Program-made: the position numbers and the translations under genes
Origin: Belnapia mucosa
GTDB lineage: Bacteria; Pseudomonadota; Alphaproteobacteria; Acetobacterales; Acetobacteraceae
Direction of reading: 5' to 3'
Length of the DNA stretch: 64,000 nucleotides
Assembly: GCF_016775475.1 (NCBI RefSeq)
Contig: NZ_JAEUXJ010000007.1
Span: 186,001-250,000, forward strand
The notes under the pieces: model-generated
Database searches by the model: none
What the model saw: the letters and a program-made list of their open reading frames with translations, nothing else
What the model was told of the DNA's origin: nothing
In this document: positions 60,349-64,000 of the stretch, one piece after another
Position numbering within the stretch: the first letter of the stretch is position 1
How the letters are laid out: every line of letters begins with the position of its first letter

Positions 60349-61566
60349 ATGGCTGCTGCCGAAATCGGGCCGCTGACGCCGCAAGCTCCGGACAGCCTCT
60401 CCTCTGCCGGCCCGGTGGAGCGTGCCCGTGCCCTGATCCCCCTGCTGGAAGCGGCCGGCCCTGCTATGGAGCAGGCGCGGGAGCTGCCGCCCGAGGTGCT
60501 GGAGGCGCTCCGCGCCAACGACTTCTTCCGCCTGCTAACCGCCCGCGCCATCGGCGGCCAGGCGATGCCCCTGCCGCTCTATGCCGAGGTGATCGAGGCT
60601 GTGGCGATCGGCGATGCCAGCACCGCCTGGTGCGTGAACCAGGGCAATGTCTCGGCCCTCAGCTCCGCCACCTACCTGCCGCAGGAGGTCGCGCAGCACT
60701 TCTTCGGCGAGCGCGACAGCGGCCTCGCCTGGGGGGCGCAGCATATCCGCGCTGCGGCGGTGCCGGTGGAGGGCGGCTGGCGCGTCACCGGGCGCTGGGA
60801 TTTCGCGAGCGGCAACCGCCATGCCCGGCTGCTGGGCGCGCATGTGCCTGTGGCCCAGCCCGACGGCACGCCGCGGCCGGGGCCGAACGGCAAGCCGGAA
60901 TTCGTCACTGTCCTGTTTCCGCGCGAACAGGCGGCGATCACCGAGGATTGGGCCGCGCTCGGCCTGCGCGGCACCGGCAGCGACACCTATGAGGTGACGG
61001 ACCTCTTCGTCCCTGCAAGCCATGCCTGCTTCCGCGACAAGCCGGAGGGGCGGCAGGAGACGGGGACGCTGACCCTCTTCACCTCGCATCTCTGCTATGC
61101 CTCGGGCTTCGCCGCGACCGCGCTCGGCAATGCCCGCGCGCTGCTGAACCGCTACCTGACGCTGGCCCGTGGCAAGACCGCCCGCGCCGGCGCCCAGCCC
61201 ATGGCGGAGAACCACTGCATCCAGTCGCAGGTCGCCCAGCTGGAGGCAAAGCTGCGCGCCTGCCGGATGTATCTGCTCGGCACGCTGCGCGAGGCCTGGG
61301 CGGAGGCGGAGGGCACCGGCGCGCTCAGCCTCGATGCCCGGATGGCGGTGCGGCTGGCGACGACCAGCGTGATGGCGGAGGCGACCGAGGTTGCCGTTGC
61401 CTGCTACCGCGCCGGGGGCACCACCGCGGTGCTGGAATCGGAGCCTTTCGAGCGGCGCTTCCGCGATGCGATGTGCGTCTCGCAGCATCTCCAGGGTGGG
61501 CCCTGGCATCTGGAGATGGTGGGGCGGCACCTGCTGGGCGTGCCGCAGGCGGTCCAGTTTGTTTGA
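60349..61566 (+). CDS. acyl-CoA dehydrogenase family flavoprotein
   Basis: A 405-residue protein of the acyl-CoA-dehydrogenase fold. It has an N-terminal helical domain, a central beta domain ('GLAWGAQHIRAAAVPVEGGWRVTGRWDFASG'; 'LGLRGTGSDTYEVTDLFVP') and a C-terminal helical bundle. No clear catalytic glutamate of true dehydrogenases is apparent. The sequence style is that of flavin-dependent monooxygenase or hydroxylase members (HpaB/DszC-like) or acyl-CoA dehydrogenase-like proteins of unknown substrate. The ATG follows AGGGAGGA. Confidence 0.8.
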   Translation: MAAAEIGPLTPQAPDSLSSAGPVERARALIPLLEAAGPAMEQARELPPEVLEALRANDFFRLLTARAIGGQAMPLPLYAEVIEAVAIGDASTAWCVNQGNVSALSSATYLPQEVAQHFFGERDSGLAWGAQHIRAAAVPVEGGWRVTGRWDFASGNRHARLLGAHVPVAQPDGTPRPGPNGKPEFVTVLFPREQAAITEDWAALGLRGTGSDTYEVTDLFVPASHACFRDKPEGRQETGTLTLFTSHLCYASGFAATALGNARALLNRYLTLARGKTARAGAQPMAENHCIQSQVAQLEAKLRACRMYLLGTLREAWAEAEGTGALSLDARMAVRLATTSVMAEATEVAVACYRAGGTTAVLESEPFERRFRDAMCVSQHLQGGPWHLEMVGRHLLGVPQAVQFV

Positions 61567-62035
61567 TGGCGCCGGCGGATGAAATCCTTGCCAGGCGGAA
61601 AGGGGTTTGGCCTGCCCGAAAGGTTGCGAGCGGCCCCGGGCTGAAGCTTTCGCCGACATCGCAGCCAATGGCGCTGTAATCCGGTCTTTCCAAGAACTTG
61701 CCAGAGGCCGGGCGGGTGGATTACCGACTGTGAGTCCATCGCAATTGCAGTGGCCCCACGCAGCGTCGGTTTCTTCTTGCCCTTCCCTCCGCGCTCGGCG
61801 CTTGGCTTCCCGCCCCGACCGGCACAAGCAGCTGCCGCTGGACTATCCGGCGCTGGAGGCGGGGCTGGACCGCGTCGCGGCGCTGAGCGAGGCGGGGCAG
61901 GGTGAGGCGGCGCTGGCGGCCCCTGATGTCTATCACAACCTGGCGGAGCGGATGGTGGCGAATTACCCCCGGCCGGTGCGGTGAGGCGGATAGGGGCTTC
62001 CTTCCTGTGGCCGGCTGGGCTATGGGAGGCGCGCT
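61567..62035 (+). other. gap before tRNA-Arg with a possible gene remnant at 61804-61984
   Basis: No intact gene is supported. The first 230 nt look non-coding. From about 61804 composition returns to the coding style and a frame reads 'LPLDYPALEAGLDRVAALSE' and, near its TGA at 61984, 'YHNLAERMVANYPRPVR'. It looks like the 3' end of a gene that has lost its 5' part, of unrecognised family. The change of composition near 61800 may be a rearrangement joint. Confidence 0.35.
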
Positions 62036-62112
62036 GGACCCGTAGCTCAGCTGGATAGAGCGTTGCCCTCCGAAGGCAAAGGTCGTACGTTCGAATCGTA
62101 TCGGGTCCGCCA
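62036..62112 (+). tRNA. tRNA-Arg (anticodon CCG)
   Basis: A full cloverleaf. The acceptor GGACCCG (62036-62042) pairs with CGGGTCC (62102-62108), followed by discriminator G and encoded CCA. The D stem is GCTC/GAGC, the anticodon stem TTGCC/GGCAA (62063-62067/62075-62079), and the T stem GTACG/CGTAT with loop TTCGAAT. The anticodon at 62070-62072 is CCG, reading the arginine codon CGG. Confidence 0.97.
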
Positions 62113-62939
62113 TATCTCCTCAATGGGCTAGCTCGTAGGCACCTTGCCTCGCAGGCCCTCTCCCCTGCATTGAGGCAGCAGATGGTCAACAGGACCGGCT
62201 AAGTCGCTGGTCACTTGGCCTCCTGCTGATTACTGCCCGAGGTGTCGGTTCTTGTCTCCGAGATGACCCGCGGAGATTCCCTCAGGGTCGTAGTCGGACC
62301 CTGGCGCTGTGGCGGCCACCATCTCGATGGTGGTTACCCGGCACCCAAGCCCAGTCCTCGACGATCATACCCGGCGATGCTCGTTCGATGCTGGCAGACG
62401 ATCCGCTTATCGTCTCAACCGTAATCGCCTGAGATGCTCATAAGGGGCGCAGGGTCAGACTGGCCGGAGTGCCGGGATGTTCCTCACGATCAGCATTTCA
62501 CCGAACACTCCGTCGTAAACTGCAGCCAAGGCCAGCAGGCGGCGGGCCTGGGCGCATCCTTGGTCGGACGAGCCGCGGCACGAAGCCCAGCCGCGCCAGA
62601 GTCGCCTCGAAGTGGGATGGGCATGGCGAAGCTCCTCTGTTCGCCATGTTGAATCAGAGCAACCTCGGCCTGCGAATCCCCCGCTAGTCACCACCTGCTC
62701 CGCCTTGGTGAACATGGTCCGCAACCGGCGCACGGCATCCACGCCAGGCGACGACCTCCCAAGAAGGAGGACCGCCGCCGACTTGGCTAGGTCCGCCTGG
62801 GTGTCGATCCCGACGGCTAGCACTTGGCGCTGGCCGCGCCCGGCCATGCACCCGACAGCCTTCGTCGCTGACCGGTCCTTATCTTTGCGATTAGAACAGG
62901 CCAGGCGAGACACTGCTGAGGTCGCGTTTACGGTTGTGG
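62113..62939. other. sparse region downstream of tRNA-Arg
   Basis: These 827 nt follow the tRNA 3' end and are less G+C-rich, with uneven codon-like structure. Several open frames exist; the longest, minus strand 62455-62913, has no recognised domain, mixed codon use and no ribosome-binding site that I can see. I see no integrase and no copy of the tRNA 3' end. It may be decayed remnants of an inserted element. Confidence 0.4.
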
Positions 62940-63215
62940 CTAGTAACCGCGATATCCTCGGCCGCCTGAGTATCCACCACCGCCGTAGCTACTGCCGCGG
63001 CTGGGCGCTGTTAGAGCACCGCCTGCGGCACCCACACCACCGCCGACAAGCGCACCTGTTCCAACGCTGCCGCCAGTCAAGGCACTCACCCCAGCACCCG
63101 CTCCTGCTCCGAGCAGGCCCCCGGAGACGGCGCGGCTGCCGGGGCTTGTGCCGCATGCCGTCAGGCTAAATGAAACCAACCCGACGAGCAGCGCGGCTGC
63201 TAAGTTGCGCATCAT
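62940..63215 (-). CDS. small glycine-zipper lipoprotein
   Basis: This 91-residue protein has a lipoprotein signal ending 'LTAC' with lipidated C21. A glycine-zipper stretch follows ('GGLLGAGAGAGVSALTGG', 'GALVGGGVGAAGG') that could insert in or pack against the outer membrane. The Gly/Tyr-rich tail is 'YGGGGYSGGRGYRGY'. Start ATG 63215 has GGAGG 6 nt upstream. It resembles small osmotically induced envelope lipoproteins, but the function is unknown. Confidence 0.7.
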   Translation of the reverse strand: MMRNLAAALLVGLVSFSLTACGTSPGSRAVSGGLLGAGAGAGVSALTGGSVGTGALVGGGVGAAGGALTAPSRGSSYGGGGYSGGRGYRGY

Positions 63216-63581
63216 GGTATTCCTCCGTTGTGAAAGCAGGGGTGAAACGCACCAGTTCAAAAGAAGCCCGAGCCGTGACATTCACAATGCCGGTTGCCGT
63301 CCGGGAATACGCAGCGCCGTTGAGAAGTGACTTAGCCGCGCCTCCCGGATGATTAGACCACTAGCTACCAGCTCCGAACTTTTGAACGCTGAGTCGGCGC
63401 GGTGATGAGGCATTAGGTCAGGTGGCTTGGCCCGCTAATCTCGGTGTGCGGTTTTGCTTGGCCGATTCGTTAAACCGACCTCGGCGACGGCATACGATTG
63501 ACCTTCGCACGATTGGTCCATGCCCGTCTGGACACGGCGACCCCAGCCCGGCACATGCGTTGACGCCCAGAGGTGTATGCC
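63216..63581. other. intergenic region between the lipoprotein and the last gene
   Basis: A 366-nt divergent gap, A+T-richer than the rest of the window. No gene, palindrome or terminator is supported. It presumably holds the promoters of both flanking genes. Confidence 0.4.
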
Positions 63582-64000
63582 ATGCAGACCGGGCTTCTTG
63601 TAATCGCTCTCCTGGCCCTTCTGGGTCATCAGGCGTGGTCGCAGGCGACTGAAACCCTACCGCCCGTTGCCGGTCCACCCGCAGTCCAACCGCGCGCCGC
63701 ACCGTATCCGTCCCCTCCTTGGTCACCGCCGTCGAAGCCAGATCAGGGGCAGCTTCCGCCGCCTGTCCCATTCCAGCTTGAACCTAACCGAGATCGCTCA
63801 GTCTCGATGCCACCTGCTCTTTCAGCGCGTGAGCTACAGGCAAGAGACGAGCCGGTCCGCCTGAGGTGGCGCACGGAGATCGCGGGGGAGTTCGCCGACT
63901 GGTGGCGCCGCTATGGTTGCTTCCCTCATCCCCGGCGGCACGAAGCGTGGTTCGACATGCTGGTTGAACGGCTCGGCGCCACAACTCAACAGCAGCAACA
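63582..64000 (+). CDS. exported proline-rich protein (partial, runs off the right edge)
   Basis: An open frame of 139 codons continues past the window end. Residues 1-22 form a signal peptide (hydrophobic core 'LLVIALLALLG', likely cut after 'WSQA'). A proline-rich segment follows (about 25-75: 'PYPSPPWSPPSKP', 'GQLPPPVPFQLEP'), then a more ordinary part with 'EFADWWRRYGCFPHPRRHEAWFDML' (residues about 103-130) and a glutamine run at the edge. AGAGG lies 8 nt before the ATG. No family is recognised with certainty; the W/R/H-rich block could begin a folded domain. Confidence 0.6.
   Translation, partial: MQTGLLVIALLALLGHQAWSQATETLPPVAGPPAVQPRAAPYPSPPWSPPSKPDQGQLPPPVPFQLEPNRDRSVSMPPALSARELQARDEPVRLRWRTEIAGEFADWWRRYGCFPHPRRHEAWFDMLVERLGATTQQQQ

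Noticed and set aside
61721..62113. Minus-strand frame beginning 'IRFERTTFAFGGQRSIQLSYG'
   Set aside because: This is the antisense of tRNA-Arg, a well-known false protein call made from tRNA genes.
62455..62913. 152-codon minus-strand frame that might be a transposase or other gene
   Set aside because: No motif, no DDE pattern, no ribosome-binding site seen, and competing frames on the other strand. It is kept only as part of the description of the region.

Overview
The window is about 70% G+C by eye. It is packed with long genes that use G/C third positions, has Flp/Cpa pilus genes, an HprK/RapZ/mannose-type PTS regulatory cluster, an aapJQMP-type transporter, and the mdh-sucCD-sucAB order. 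Together these point to an alphaproteobacterium, most likely a Roseomonas-like member of the Acetobacteraceae. That placement is inferred from gene content and composition, not from a marker-gene search.

Layout. 1-1735 (minus): start of a tight-adherence pilus operon (flp, cpaA, cpaB, beginning of cpaC). 2418-3440: NAD-type isocitrate dehydrogenase. 3711-12488: a two-gene signalling operon, with a 2091-residue soluble hybrid kinase carrying eleven 92-residue HAMP-type repeats followed by a REC-PAS-PAS-kinase-REC protein. 12516-16160 (minus): mfd running in frame, without a stop, into a ribosome hibernation factor. 16227-26402 (minus): DUF892 protein, a small unknown protein, Kup, the aapJQMP amino-acid ABC transporter with a good sigma-54-type promoter, a histidine-phosphotransferase-like protein and a class A PBP. 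26453-30482 (minus): hprK-rapZ-EIIA-HPr-EI with overlapping ends and no sugar permease. 30576-38779: threonine dehydratase-like enzyme, HWE sensor kinase, uppP, orphan TRAP binding protein, DUF1275 membrane protein and ahcY.

38966-48547: DUF2171 protein, zapE, a small exported protein, then mdh-sucC-sucD-sucA-sucB, with large stem-loops before mdh and between sucD and sucA. 48642-52696: two small proteins, an SDR enzyme and feoAB. 52881-53519: a Phd-like/MazF-like toxin-antitoxin pair with two palindromes upstream. 53550-61566: 2'-5' RNA ligase-like protein, EcsC protein, molybdopterin oxidoreductase, SH3 protein, an unknown protein coupled to a class III CoA-transferase, a GNAT and an acyl-CoA-dehydrogenase-like flavoprotein. 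61567-64000: tRNA-Arg(CCG) at a boundary, followed by sparse, less G+C-rich DNA with a small lipoprotein and an exported protein running off the end.

Functional threads. Central carbon flow (isocitrate dehydrogenase, 2-oxoglutarate dehydrogenase E1/E2, succinyl-CoA synthetase, malate dehydrogenase) is well represented. Several signalling proteins are present: three large kinases, a phosphotransferase-like protein and a regulatory PTS. GC-rich stem-loops sit in operon spacers just after genes whose products are usually needed in excess (flp, aapJ, sucD). No CRISPR array, rRNA or complete insertion sequence was seen.
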